Source: Amycolatopsis saalfeldensis (GTDB lineage Bacteria > Actinomycetota > Actinomycetes > Mycobacteriales > Pseudonocardiaceae). Taken from it: DNA of 64,000 nucleotides. The notes below the pieces were generated by a model, which was not told the origin of the DNA, did not search any database, and saw nothing but the letters and a program-made list of their open reading frames with translations. The stretch covers positions 1 to 64,000 of the forward strand of contig NZ_FOEF01000030.1 in the NCBI RefSeq assembly GCF_900110575.1. Reading direction: 5' to 3'. The position numbers and the translations under genes are program-made. Positions 36,048 to 46,700 of the stretch are shown here, piece after piece (the first letter of the stretch is position 1; each line of letters begins with the position of its first letter).

Positions 36048-37256
36048 GTGAGTCGGAGCAGCGCGGTGCGGAAGCTGGCCAGGTCCCTGCAAGTGAAGAC
36101 CGGCGTCCGGGTCGAGGCGACCTACGACCAGTACAGCTCGCACAAGACTGTGGGCTGGTACCTGACCTGGTGCGACGGGCCGACGATCGAGACCATGCGA
36201 CGCCGTGCGACCGCGTCGTCCCGCGGCCTGGCCGAGGTGGACACCGCACAGCTGCGGTTCAGGCGCGAAAGCACCGATGCCGCGGAGGTCGCGGCCTTCC
36301 TGGCGTTCGTGTTGCCCCATCCGGCCATGCTCAAGGAACCGCCGCTGGACGCCTTGATGAGCCACAGCACCACCGACTTCCCCGGAAAGATCGACCAGTC
36401 GGTGTGGGATATGGCGCGGTTCGCGCTGACGCGGCCCGAGCTCGCGGACACCTACGACAAAGGCCGCAAGGCGATCGACTACATCGTCAAAGTCGGCCTC
36501 AACGGGCTGAGGCTGGACATGTGGCTGACCGGAGCCAGCCGGCAGGCAGATTGCCAACCCGCGCCACCAGCGGTGGAGACCGACGCCGTGTCCGGCAAAG
36601 TACGCCGTGACCTGGAACGGATGATTGACACCGTGCAGGCCGAGCTCGTCGGCGGCAGCACCCATCGCGACGACCCGCGTGTGCAGCTGCTCGTTGCCGA
36701 GACCAGCCGTCGGCTGCTGCTGGAGATCGTCGACCAGCACCAGCGGCGAACCGCGGCGCATGCTCTGGTCGACGGTGCCGGCCTGTCCTCGCTCAGCACG
36801 ATGATCGGCTTGGCTCCTCGGACGCTGGGCATGCGCTGGGGCAAGGACCTGGACGCGGATCTGGCGCCCTTGGCATGGCTGCGCGACAACGCCGCAGCGT
36901 GGGCCTCCGCGTGCGCGGCCGCCGGCAGTGTCCTGCGCGGATCGCGCGGATTCTATCCCGACCAGGAGACCCGCCAGGACCTGTGGACACTCAGCGACGC
37001 CGACGCGACCCGCGGATGGCGAACCCTCGTCCAGACTCCCGAGGCCGCGCGCCGCGTGCTCGCGGTAACCCGCAACCGCCAGCCCACCGGCACCGAGGAG
37101 GCGCTGCGAAGCCTGGGTGCCCAGCTGCAGGCCCATGATCAGGCGGCGCCACCGGATCGCCGCGAACGCGCGCTGCGCCGAACTCCCTCCATTCCCGACG
37201 CCCCGCCCGCGGAGCCAAGCGGCCCCGCGCGAGCTCTGAACGACGGGTGGGGTTGA
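36048..37256 (+). CDS. Hypothetical protein with an HTH-like segment
   Basis: The 402-aa product may start at the GTG at 36048 (the frame is open back to 36012). It has a basic N-terminus, a helical body, and a segment GLSSLSTMIGLAPRTLGMRWGKDL near 255-280 that looks like a helix-turn-helix. It is not a member of a family I can name. It lies between helicase 1 and the LuxR-type regulator on the same strand, but separated from both by non-coding DNA. Confidence 0.5.
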   Translation: MSRSSAVRKLARSLQVKTGVRVEATYDQYSSHKTVGWYLTWCDGPTIETMRRRATASSRGLAEVDTAQLRFRRESTDAAEVAAFLAFVLPHPAMLKEPPLDALMSHSTTDFPGKIDQSVWDMARFALTRPELADTYDKGRKAIDYIVKVGLNGLRLDMWLTGASRQADCQPAPPAVETDAVSGKVRRDLERMIDTVQAELVGGSTHRDDPRVQLLVAETSRRLLLEIVDQHQRRTAAHALVDGAGLSSLSTMIGLAPRTLGMRWGKDLDADLAPLAWLRDNAAAWASACAAAGSVLRGSRGFYPDQETRQDLWTLSDADATRGWRTLVQTPEAARRVLAVTRNRQPTGTEEALRSLGAQLQAHDQAAPPDRRERALRRTPSIPDAPPAEPSGPARALNDGWG

Positions 37257-37566
37257 GTGAGATCGTAGCTCCGATGAGCCGCTTCCGTCAGACGCGATAC
37301 TCAGCCGACACAGTGGACAGCGCGATCGTCCCGCGCATCAGTGATCACCTGCCTGGCCGGCGAGTCGGATTCCCGTGTCAGGGATTCCCATTGTGCGACG
37401 CCCATTCCCTGCAGAATGCCACCTGACGGACCAGGGCGTGTTCCACAGTGGATTCGACTGAGGTGCCCGGCGTGACGGGCAGATCGGGGCCAGAACACGA
37501 GAACTCGGCATGTGACCTGCGAGAACAAGGCCTAGTGTAGTCAGCCGATTGGCCTACTGTGGAGTC
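37257..37566. other. Gene-free stretch before the LuxR-type regulator
   Basis: This 310-bp stretch holds the promoter region of the next gene. No repeat, palindrome or small gene is evident. Confidence 0.35.
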
Positions 37567-39939
37567 ATGTCCGCCCAGCGCTCGATTCGGGATGCGGCCG
37601 CATCGGCAGGTAAGCTACCTGCCGATGTGACCACGTTCGTCGGGCGCAAGAACGAGCTGGCGGAGGCTAAGCGGCTGCTGTCGAACGCCCGGCTGGTCAC
37701 GCTCACCGGCTTCGGCGGTGTCGGCAAGACCCGGCTCGCCCTGCGGTTGGCGCAAGAATCGCGCCGAGCGTTCCCGGGAGGTGTGCGCCTGGTGTCCCTG
37801 GCTGCGCTGGCCGAGCCGGAACTGGTTACCAGTGCCGTCGCCGAGGCCTTGGGCGTGCGCGATCAATCCGCCCGGCCACCCATGGAGGCGCTCATCGAGC
37901 ACCTGCAGGACCGGCGACTGCTGCTCGTCCTGGACAACTGTGAGCACCTGGTGGACGCCGTCGGCGTCCTCATCGGCACGCTGCTGCGCGCCGCGCCTAA
38001 TCTGAAGGTCATCGCCACCAGCCGAGCCCATCTCAACGTGCACGGCGAACACGTCTTCGTCGTTCCGCCGCTCTCGGTCCCCGATGAGGACACTCTGGAG
38101 TCCGGACGCGCCGTGCTCACGGAGTTCGAGGCCATTCGCCTGCTGGTCGATCGTGCCGCGGCCGCCGGATACCCGGTCTCCGACGACAATCTGCACGACC
38201 TTGCCCGGCTATGCCGCCGCTTGGACGGCATCCCGCTGGCGATCGAACTGGCCGCCGTGCGACTGAAAACCCTGTCGGCACAAGAGATCCTGCGCCGACT
38301 CAGTGATCGCTTCCGGCTGCTCACTGGTGGCGACCCCCGCGTCGTGCCCTCGTACCACCAGACTCTGCGCGCCACAGTGGACTGGAGCTACGCGCTCTGC
38401 TCGCACGCCGAGCACACCCTGTGGGCCCGGCTCTCGGTGTTCGCCGGCAGCTTCGACGTGGATGCCGCGGAAGCCGTCTGCGCCGGCGGCGGCTTTGTCG
38501 CCGACGATGTGCTCGATCTGCTTGCCAGCCTGACCGAGCAGTCGATCCTTACCGTTGACCGCAGCCGAAGCCCCGCCAGGTACACCCTCGTGGATACCCT
38601 GCGTGAATACGGCCAGGAGCGGCTCGACGAACTCGGCGACACCACGCGAATGTGGCAGCGGCACCGCGTCTACTACGAGAACCTCGTGGTCGACGCCTCA
38701 ACGACCTGGTACTCCTCCAAAGAGATCGAGCTGCTAACACTGCTCAAGGCCGACCTGCCCAACATCCGTGCGCTCATGGACAGATGCCTGAACGAGCCGG
38801 GTGCCGAGGTCTCCGCGATCACTGTCGCGATCGCGCTGACGCGGGTGCGGTTCTGGTTCTTCCACGGCACGATCGGCGAAGGGCGGATGTGGCTGCGACG
38901 GAGCCATGATCAGATCAGCGCGGGTCACCTCGAGCTGCGCCGCGTGGCGCTGGCGTGCGCCGCGTGGCTGGCCCTGTGCCAGGGGGAGCACCGTGACGCA
39001 GACACGATCCGCGGCGCCTACCGCGAACTCGGACCCGGCGTCGAGAACGGGTTCGCGGAAGCCGTCGTCTGCTTCGCCGAAGGAATCCGTCGATGGCTGG
39101 TCGACGCCCACCCCGACGCCGTGGCGTTGCAGCTGCAGGCGCGCGACCGGTTCCTCCGGCTCGGCGCGCACGGCGATGCGTACATGGCGGACCTGTTCGC
39201 GACCATGGCGGCCGGCTTCCTGACCGATCGCGACACGGCGCTGCCGGCCAGCGAGGATCTGCTGAAAAAGGCCGAGGCCAGCGGAGGAATCTGGTCGATT
39301 TCCTGGGCCTGGTGGGCAGCGGGATTCGCCAGACTGCGGTTCGGCAACCGGCAGCGAGCCACCCGGATGTTGCGCGACGCGCTGAGCCAGCAGCAGGCGA
39401 TCGGCGACCAGTGGGGCCCGGTGTGGAGTGTGGAAGCACTCGCCTGGGCAGCGGCGGCGATGGGCGAGTTCGAGTATGCGGCCTGGCTGTTCGGCGCCGC
39501 CGACCAAATGCGGAAGCTGACCGGAGCCGTCATGTCCGGCCTACGCACGTTCGCGGAACAGCGAGCCGAAGCCGAACGGCTGGTGCGCAGCGCCTTGACC
39601 CCGCAGCAGTACTCCGCGGCGTATCGGCAGGGCAGTCTGCTCACCTGGGACGAGGCCCTCAACCTGGCCTTGCATCGCCAGGTCCCGGATCCGCGGCGGG
39701 CTGCGCCACGGTCGACCTCGAGCGCGGGCGCGACGCTGTCGCGACGGGAAACGGAGATCGCGAAGCTGATCGCCGAGGGGCTGAGCAATCCCGACATCGC
39801 CAGCAAGCTCGTCATCTCCGCGAGGACGGTGGAGAAGCACGTGAGCAACATCCTCACCAAGATCGGGTTGAACAACCGGCAGCAGGTCGCGGCCTGGGTC
39901 GCGACGCCGGGCAATTTCCCGGCGACCGGGACCACGTAG
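37567..39939 (+). CDS. LAL/STAND-type transcriptional regulator with LuxR domain
   Basis: The 790-aa product has an NB-ARC ATPase with P-loop GFGGVGKT at 48-55 and a Walker B region RLLLVLDNCEH near 115-125, followed by a long helical (TPR-like) middle and a LuxR/GerE helix-turn-helix at the C-terminus (LSRRETEIAKLIAEGLSNPD, then RTVEKHVSNILTKIG). Such proteins switch on nearby or pathway genes on ligand binding. The ATG at 37567 has GGAG only 2 nt upstream, so the initiation site is not certain. It may regulate the helicase module or the downstream cluster. Confidence 0.9.
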   Translation: MSAQRSIRDAAASAGKLPADVTTFVGRKNELAEAKRLLSNARLVTLTGFGGVGKTRLALRLAQESRRAFPGGVRLVSLAALAEPELVTSAVAEALGVRDQSARPPMEALIEHLQDRRLLLVLDNCEHLVDAVGVLIGTLLRAAPNLKVIATSRAHLNVHGEHVFVVPPLSVPDEDTLESGRAVLTEFEAIRLLVDRAAAAGYPVSDDNLHDLARLCRRLDGIPLAIELAAVRLKTLSAQEILRRLSDRFRLLTGGDPRVVPSYHQTLRATVDWSYALCSHAEHTLWARLSVFAGSFDVDAAEAVCAGGGFVADDVLDLLASLTEQSILTVDRSRSPARYTLVDTLREYGQERLDELGDTTRMWQRHRVYYENLVVDASTTWYSSKEIELLTLLKADLPNIRALMDRCLNEPGAEVSAITVAIALTRVRFWFFHGTIGEGRMWLRRSHDQISAGHLELRRVALACAAWLALCQGEHRDADTIRGAYRELGPGVENGFAEAVVCFAEGIRRWLVDAHPDAVALQLQARDRFLRLGAHGDAYMADLFATMAAGFLTDRDTALPASEDLLKKAEASGGIWSISWAWWAAGFARLRFGNRQRATRMLRDALSQQQAIGDQWGPVWSVEALAWAAAAMGEFEYAAWLFGAADQMRKLTGAVMSGLRTFAEQRAEAERLVRSALTPQQYSAAYRQGSLLTWDEALNLALHRQVPDPRRAAPRSTSSAGATLSRRETEIAKLIAEGLSNPDIASKLVISARTVEKHVSNILTKIGLNNRQQVAAWVATPGNFPATGTT

Positions 39940-39968
39940 TCCCGCCAGAGGATCACCGGCAAGGGATT

Positions 39969-40016
39969 GGCCTGTGCAGTGCTGCAAAGTTTGCCCACTC
40001 GAGCCCTGCACAGGCC
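39969..40016. terminator. Hairpin after the LuxR-type regulator
   Basis: GGCCTGTGCAG (39969-39979) pairs perfectly with CTGCACAGGCC (40006-40016) around a 26-nt loop, beginning 30 nt after the stop. It is a probable terminator. Confidence 0.55.
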
Positions 40017-40449
40017 AGGTCCTCACCCGGTTCCGCAGTGTCTCCAAGCCGCACACACAGGTCGCCGAGCGTGCGGCTGACGGTCACCACGTCCTCCCCC
40101 GATCAGTACGAGGACTGCGCCCAGTCTGTTCCGCTCACCCTCGAATGGCATCAGGGGACTCACGTAGGCGAGCACGTACTTCATCACCACGTAGTGACTG
40201 CTGGTGATCGCGCCCGGCTGCGGATGTCACCCGGTCAGCGCATTTCGGACGTATCCGCCAGACTACGCGGCCCTCGAGTGCGGCTACGCGGCGCGCAGCA
40301 TGCAAACTCGGCTTGCCGGTGGCATCGGCCGGCACACCACCACTTCATCGGGTGTTCCATGGCTCTTGTGCCGGGCGTGGAAGTGACCGTGCGCCGCGCC
40401 GGTACGATCCGTCGCGACAGCCCGCACCCGGCTCAGGACGTTGGCGCCC
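40017..40449. other. Gene-free stretch
   Basis: These 433 bp between the terminator and the small hypothetical show no gene on either strand with a ribosome-binding site and no clear repeat. I see nothing else in it. Confidence 0.35.
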
Positions 40450-40749
40450 ATGAACTCTGAGATCGGCTGGTGGCAGAGCCGCGGCTACATCGTCCAAATC
40501 ACCTATTTCCCGGGTGACAAAGTTCTCCCTGGACGCGAATGCGGGCCGGACGACAGCCCCGATCACGTCGTTGTCACCATTTTCGCCGGAGATCAGACCG
40601 GCGAGGTGATAGAAAATCCTCGAGCTGCTCGCTCGATCGCCGAGGGGATTGGCACGAGCCTCGACAACGCGATCAGGGACCTGCACCCGACGCAAGAATT
40701 CTCCCCGGCTGTGAGCGACCCTGGTCGACACGCAGAGCCGCCATTCTGA
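40450..40749 (+). CDS. Small hypothetical protein
   Basis: The 99-aa product starts at the ATG at 40450 and begins NSEIGWWQSRGYIVQITYFP. It has a compact alpha/beta appearance with a hydrophobic core and an acidic patch, and ends in a proline-rich tail. No family is recognised. It stands alone, 340 bp before the second shared-operator helicase. Confidence 0.45.
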   Translation: MNSEIGWWQSRGYIVQITYFPGDKVLPGRECGPDDSPDHVVVTIFAGDQTGEVIENPRAARSIAEGIGTSLDNAIRDLHPTQEFSPAVSDPGRHAEPPF

Positions 40750-41078
40750 GATTTCGGCATGATTCGTCTCTTCGCTGGGTCTAATGAAGCGCCAGCAAAC
40801 TTCGTGATGCCGTCTCTTCAATTACTGCAAAACCTGCTGCGCCCAACACAGGGTCTCAGAGGTTTCGCGTCCTCCAATTGAAGTCTCGATCTAGGAGCGC
40901 GGACGTGACGTCGCACCGGCGCGCCTTGGTCCGGGCTTCGCGCGCGGCAGCCGAGCGTGCACTCGACTGCCGTCGAACGTCGCCACCGCGATCGTTCACA
41001 CGAACGGGTGACGTGTCGCTGGGTGTGACCCGCCCTGGCCAGGGTGGGCCGGGTCTCTACGAAGTTGCACCTTGCGTT

Positions 41079-41106
41079 CAGTAACGCGCATTCAGTAACG
41101 TTACTG
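41079..41106. promoter_or_regulatory. Shared operator, copy 3 (helicase 2 promoter)
   Basis: CAGTAACG at 41079 and CAGTAACGTTACTG at 41093-41106 keep the same 14-bp offset and nearly the same spacer as at 32089 (CAGTAACGCGC followed by NNT). A possible -35 TTGCGT (41072-41077) precedes the TAACGT core by 18 bp. The palindrome ends 29 nt before the GTG of helicase 2. Confidence 0.72.
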
Positions 41107-41134
41107 TGCCCTGCTGCCGGTCGATCAAGGAGCC

Positions 41135-43663
41135 GTGGTTCCAGCGCCGACGAACGCTTCCACGAGAACTGGGACACGCCCCAGCCCGCCATCGGCCGAC
41201 GTCGCCGATGCCCTGTTCTCCCTCGAAGCCATCACCAGCGGGCACACGAAGATCGGCGACCGCCTCTACCAGGTCGAAGCCATTCAATGCATCATCCTGG
41301 GCCTGCGCGGCGGCGGCCGCGGCCAGCTGCGCGCAGCCTGCGGCACCGGCAAGACCCGCATGTGCCAGCGCGCTGCCGAACTGCTCTGCCCGCCCGGGGG
41401 AGTGGTGGTCGTCGCATGCCCCTCGGTAGCCCTGGTCGCCCAAACCCTGTGGGAATGGTCCGCGACCAACAGTGACCACATCGCCCTGGCCGTCTGCAGC
41501 GACGACACCGTCGCCGACTCGGCCACCGCGGTCGCCGACCTGCCCGCGACCGTCACCACCGATCCCGCCGTCGCCGCGGACTGGCTCCGCACCCCGACGA
41601 CAGCGGGACTGCGGCTGATCGTCGGCACACACCGCTCGGCCCACGTCATCGGCGCCGCGCTGCAAGCCGCGGGAACCACCGCCGAACTGCTAATCGTCGA
41701 CGAGGCGCACCGAGCGGCCGGACGCATCGACAAGCACACCGCGTTGGTGCACGACGACGAGCACCTGCCGGCCACCCGCCGCCTCTACGCCACCGCCACC
41801 CCCAAGGTCATCGGCGAAAGCGTGGCCCGGGACGGAAACGGCGGCACCCGCCGCTTCGCCGAGCAGATGATCGGCATGGACGACGAGACCATCTTCGGCC
41901 CGGTGCTCTACGACTACCCCTTCTCCGACGCCATCGACGACGGCTACCTCGACGACTACCGCCTGGTCGTGATGGGCGCGACCCGGAAGGAAATCCGCGA
42001 ACACCTGGCGGGGCTCCCGCGCGGCGCGGTCGCCGGCAACTCCACGACCTCCCTGCACACCGCGATGGTCCAGACCGTCCTGGCGAAAGCCGCCACTCAG
42101 TTCGGCCTGCGGCGGGTGCTCACCTTCTGCCGCTACCTCAACGAAGCCGCGGACTTCGCCCGCACCATGAACGTCACCCTCGCCGGCCTGCCGAAGTCCA
42201 TGCGGCCCGCCGCACGCCTGACCACCTCCTTCGTCCACGGCGGTATGAGCACCACCGAACGGGAAAAGCGCCTCCAGTTGCTGGTCGACCCGCCCGATGA
42301 CGGCTGGACCGTCGTCACCAACGTGCGGTGCCTGTCCGAAGGAGTCGACGTCCCGACCATCGACGGGATCGTGTTCACCCATCCCAAGCAGTCCGTGGCC
42401 GACATCGTGCAAGCCATCGGCCGCGCTCTGCGCCGCGACCCGGGTGGCACCGGCACCGCCACCATCCTCGTGCCGATCCTGTTGCCCGACGAGCCCGGCG
42501 ATCTCGACGAGACCGACCTCGCCGACTACCGCCTGCTCTGGCAGGTCGTGCGCGCCCTGCGCGCCCATGACGACAAACTCGGCGTCACCATCGACCGTGC
42601 CGAGCACGCCCGGGACAACCAGCGCTACTTCTACGACGAGCAGCAGCCCCTGGAGCATGTGCTGGTCGCGCTGCCGCCTGGCTACGACGACGGCACCTTC
42701 CTGCACCACCTCACCGCCAAGATGATCTCCTCGGCCCGAAGTCCCTGGTGGGACAGCTACGCCGCGCTCGAGCGATTCCACACCCAGCACGGCCACAGCA
42801 CCGTCGAGGTCGGCCACGTCACCGACGACGGCATCAAGCTCGGCGCGTGGTGCGAGAACGTCCGCGCCGCCCACCGCCAGGGCCGCCTCGCCGCCGACCG
42901 CATCGCCGCCCTGGACGAACTCGGATTCGACCTGTACCCGCACGCTGCGGAGTGGGCCGCCGGGCTGCGCGCGGCCACCGCGTTCCACGACCAGTACCAG
43001 CACCTGGAACCGGTGCGCTCCCTGCGCGTCGAGGGCGTCGACCTGCGGAGCTGGCTGGACAAGCAACGCGCACGCCACGCGGCCGGTGAACTGGAACCGC
43101 CGCGCCAGGCCGCGCTGGACGCGCTGGGGATGCGCTGGCATGACGAGCCGGAGACGTTCGAAGACCACGTCGCGGCGCTGACCGAGTACCACGCCCGGCA
43201 CGGACACATCGCCATCGCCCCGGATCCGAACACCCCGGACGGCCGCCTCGGATCCTGGCTGATCTCGGTGCGGATCGAGCGCAAGAGAAACAAGCTCACC
43301 GACGCCCAGATCGCCGCGCTCGACGCGCTCGGGATGCACTGGATCACCCCGAAGGGACCTCATCCGGTGTTCCAGGCATCGCTCGACGCGCTCGGGATGC
43401 ACTGGCACGACGATCCGGAGACGTTCGAAGACCACGTCGCCGCCCTGACCGACTACCGCCGGCAGCACGGGCACATCACGATCGCCCCGGACCCGAACAC
43501 CCCGGACGGCCGCCTCGGCGCATGGCTGGAGGCCGTCAGGATCCAACGGCGGACCGATGCGCTCACCGGCGAGCAGATCGCCGCGCTCGACGCGCTCGGA
43601 ATGCGCTGGAACCCCCGGCCGAGCCCGCACCCGGTGTTCCGCGCCGCCGCCCCGCCAGGCTGA
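41135..43663 (+). CDS. DEAD/DEAH helicase with HA repeats (helicase 2)
   Basis: The 842-aa helicase has Walker A CGTGKT (69-74), DEAH at 189-192, TAT-type motif III (YATATPK) and VDVPTIDG and QAIGRALR in the second RecA domain. After residue 500 it carries four or five HA repeats with HGH and LDALGMxW marks. The last two, encoded at about 43110-43379 and 43380-43648, are close copies of each other. The GTG at 41135 has AAGGAG only 2 nt away, so the message may start close to it or be leaderless. The shared operator is 29 nt upstream. It is followed 71 bp later by helicase 3 and probably forms an operon with it. Confidence 0.85.
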   Translation: MVPAPTNASTRTGTRPSPPSADVADALFSLEAITSGHTKIGDRLYQVEAIQCIILGLRGGGRGQLRAACGTGKTRMCQRAAELLCPPGGVVVVACPSVALVAQTLWEWSATNSDHIALAVCSDDTVADSATAVADLPATVTTDPAVAADWLRTPTTAGLRLIVGTHRSAHVIGAALQAAGTTAELLIVDEAHRAAGRIDKHTALVHDDEHLPATRRLYATATPKVIGESVARDGNGGTRRFAEQMIGMDDETIFGPVLYDYPFSDAIDDGYLDDYRLVVMGATRKEIREHLAGLPRGAVAGNSTTSLHTAMVQTVLAKAATQFGLRRVLTFCRYLNEAADFARTMNVTLAGLPKSMRPAARLTTSFVHGGMSTTEREKRLQLLVDPPDDGWTVVTNVRCLSEGVDVPTIDGIVFTHPKQSVADIVQAIGRALRRDPGGTGTATILVPILLPDEPGDLDETDLADYRLLWQVVRALRAHDDKLGVTIDRAEHARDNQRYFYDEQQPLEHVLVALPPGYDDGTFLHHLTAKMISSARSPWWDSYAALERFHTQHGHSTVEVGHVTDDGIKLGAWCENVRAAHRQGRLAADRIAALDELGFDLYPHAAEWAAGLRAATAFHDQYQHLEPVRSLRVEGVDLRSWLDKQRARHAAGELEPPRQAALDALGMRWHDEPETFEDHVAALTEYHARHGHIAIAPDPNTPDGRLGSWLISVRIERKRNKLTDAQIAALDALGMHWITPKGPHPVFQASLDALGMHWHDDPETFEDHVAALTDYRRQHGHITIAPDPNTPDGRLGAWLEAVRIQRRTDALTGEQIAALDALGMRWNPRPSPHPVFRAAAPPG
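43110..43648 (+). repeat. Tandem duplicated HA repeat in helicase 2
   Basis: Two units of about 270 bp each repeat the segment beginning LDALGMxWH, through ETFEDHVAALT and IAIAPDPNTPDGRLG, to PHPVF. Long tracts are identical at the base level, such as the stretch encoding APDPNTPDGRLG, so the duplication is recent compared with the divergence of other HA repeats. Confidence 0.75.
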
Positions 43664-43734
43664 TCACCCACGGAGCCTGAACCGCTGTTCCCCTCCGATC
43701 CCCGGCAACCCAGCAGACCGAGGACAACGATCCC

Positions 43735-46700
43735 TTGGCACCCAGCACAATTCGACGACGAACCCACGACACCGCAACAGCCGGCCAGACGGCGTTGTTC
43801 ACGACCGGCCCGGCGGGCGACGGGCCCGCGCCTGACTTCAGCGACCGGGCCTACCAGCGTGACGCAGTTGCCCGCGTCGTCGACGGCCTGCGCGGCGGCG
43901 GCCGCGGCCAGCTGCGGGCCGCGTGCGGCACCGGCAAAACGCGGATGGCGCAATGGTCGGCTGAACGACTGGTGCACCACGGCGGAATCGTCGTCATCGT
44001 CGTGCCCACCGTCGGCCTGGTTGCCCAGACCCTCGCCGCCTGGGCCGAGAGCGACGACGACCACCGCGCCCTGGCCGTGTGCAGCGACGACTCGGTCGCC
44101 CTCGAGGACCAGGCCAGCACCGAGGACATCCTCGAACCGGTCACCACCGATTCCGACGTCGTCGACGCGTGGCTGCGAGCGGACAACACCGCCGCCGTCC
44201 GGCTCATCGTCGGCACCCACATCTCCGCGCACGTCATCGGCGCCGGCCTGCAAAAAGCCGCGGTCGCCGCAGACATGCTGGTCATCGACGAAGCGCACCA
44301 CAGCGCCGGCTCGGTCGACAAGGCCACCGCCCTGCTCCACGACGACGAGGTACTGCCCGCCGTCCGCCGGCTGTACATGACCGCCACCCCGCGAATGTGG
44401 GAATCCGGCAAGAGCAGCGACACCGCCGGCTACAGCATGGACGACGAGCACGTCTTCGGTCCGGTGCTCTACAGCTACCCATTCTCCCGGGCGATCGACG
44501 AGGGCTACCTTGACGACTACCGGCTCGTGGTCGTCGGTGTCACCCGCGCGGAAGTACTGGCGGTCCTGCGCAACTCCGAACGCCACCTCGGCGCCGGGCG
44601 CCAGCTGCCCGACGAGCACACCGCGATGGTCCAGGCCGCCACGGCCCGCGCCGCCGCCGAACTCGGATTGCGCCGCGTCATCGCCTTCTGCCCGCTGGTG
44701 CAGGACGCCAGGCGATTCGCCGAGACCTTCCAGCAGACCATTGACGCGATCCCACCCGCACTGCGGCCACGCCGCCCCCTGCACGCCGCACACGTGCACG
44801 GCAAAATGAAGCAGGCCCAGCGCCGCGACATTCTGTCTCACCTGGCCAACCCGCCCGATGACGGCTGGTCGGTCATCTCCAACGCCCGATGCCTGTCAGA
44901 AGGCGTCGACCTGCCGACCGTCGACGGCATCGCTTTCACCGCACCAAAAAAGTCCCCGACCGACATCGTCCAGGCCGTCGGCCGGGCGTTGCGCCGCGAC
45001 CCCGAGGGCAGCGGCATCGCCACGATCCTCGTGCCGATCCTGCTCGCCGACGACGATGCCGCCACAGACGACGACACCATCGACGCCGGTTCCTACCAAG
45101 TGCTGTGGCAGGTCGTGCGTGGCCTGCGTGCCCACGACGACATGCTCGGCAACGCCCTCGACTCCTACCGTGCCAGCCACTTCACGACCGAGTCCGGGCT
45201 GGACCGCCTGGATTTCATCCTGCCCGACACCCACCGCGCCCGCGCCCCGGAGTTCGTCGAACACCTCACCATCCGGCTGGTCAAATCGACCACGTCGAAG
45301 TGGTGGGACGGCTACGCCCACCTTGCCGACTTCCACGCTCGCTGGGGCCATTCCCGGGTGAACCCCGGCCACAGCATCGGCGACGGCTTCCGGCTCGGCA
45401 ACTGGGTCAGCTCGACCCGGGTTGCCTACAAGCAGAACCGGCTCGGCGCCGACCGCGTCGCCGCGCTGGAAAAGCTCGGCTTCATCTTCGACGCGCGCGC
45501 CGCGGACTGGGAACGCGGATTCAGCGTTGCCCACGCCTTCTACATCGAACACGGGCACCTGCGGCCGCCAGTCACATTCCGCCAGGACAACGTCAGCCTG
45601 GCGGCCTGGCTGGGTTCACAACGTGCCGCCCACGCGCGCGACACCCTGCCGGCCGACCGCAAGGCACGCCTGGACACCGTCGGCATGCACTGGCCGAGGA
45701 AACAGAAGGGCCACAGCTACACCAGGGAGGAACGGCTCGCCCAGGTCAGCGACTTCTACACCGCACACGGGCGGCTGCCCAGCCAGAAGGCCGATCCGGC
45801 GCTCGGCGCGTTCCTGACCAAGATGCGCACGGCCTACCGCAACGGCACCCTCGAGCAGCCCGTCATCGACGTGCTCGACGAGATGGGCATCGTCTGGGAT
45901 TCCACCGCTGTCATTGAACAGAACTGGGAGCGCGGCCTGGCTGCGGCGACCCGCTACCACATGCTCTACGGCCACCTCGACGTCCGGCGTTCCGACCAAC
46001 TGCACTCCCTCGACGACGACGAAGGCGTCGACCTGGCCGGCTGGCTCAAGCTTCGCCGCGTCGAATGTCAGAAGGGCAAGCTCACCGCTGCCCAGATCAC
46101 GGCGCTGGACAAGCTGGACATGCCCTGGCGTCCGCACCAGTCGAGGTGGGAACACAGCCACGCCGCGTGCGCCGAGTACTACGCCGAACACGGGCACCTG
46201 CGAGTACCGCGCACCCACACCGTCTACAACGTCCGCGGCGAGGAATATCGGCTCTGCAACTGGATCGACACCCAGCGCGCGAAGCGCGACACCCTCACCG
46301 ACGACCAGATCCTGATGCTGGACAAGGTCGGCATCGAATGGGACCCGGCCACGTCGCGCTGGGAAGCCAACCTTGTTGCACTGCAAGAGTTTCATGACAA
46401 GCACGGTCACATCAGCGTTCCCGAGGACCTGGTCAACGACGACGGCATCAACCTCTACTCGGTTCTCAGCGTTTGCCGCACCCGCCGGCGCCAGAACAGA
46501 CTGCCCGCCGAACGGATCGCCGCGCTCGACGCCCTGGGCATGGACTGGGAACCCGGCAGTGCCAGGTCGTGGGACCGCGTCATGGAGGCGCTGCGCATCT
46601 ACTATGCCGACCACGGCGACATCCTCATCCCGCCCGGTTTCACCACCAGCGGGGGCACCGTCGTCGCCGACTGGCTGACCCTGCAACGCAAACGCTATGC

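Noticed and set aside
36003..37136. A 377-codon leftward frame opposite the hypothetical at 36048
   Set aside because: It is antisense to the more credible frame and has no ribosome-binding site.
41690..43630. A 646-codon leftward frame opposite helicase 2
   Set aside because: It is antisense to clear helicase motifs, and its apparent repeats are the complement of the HA repeats.
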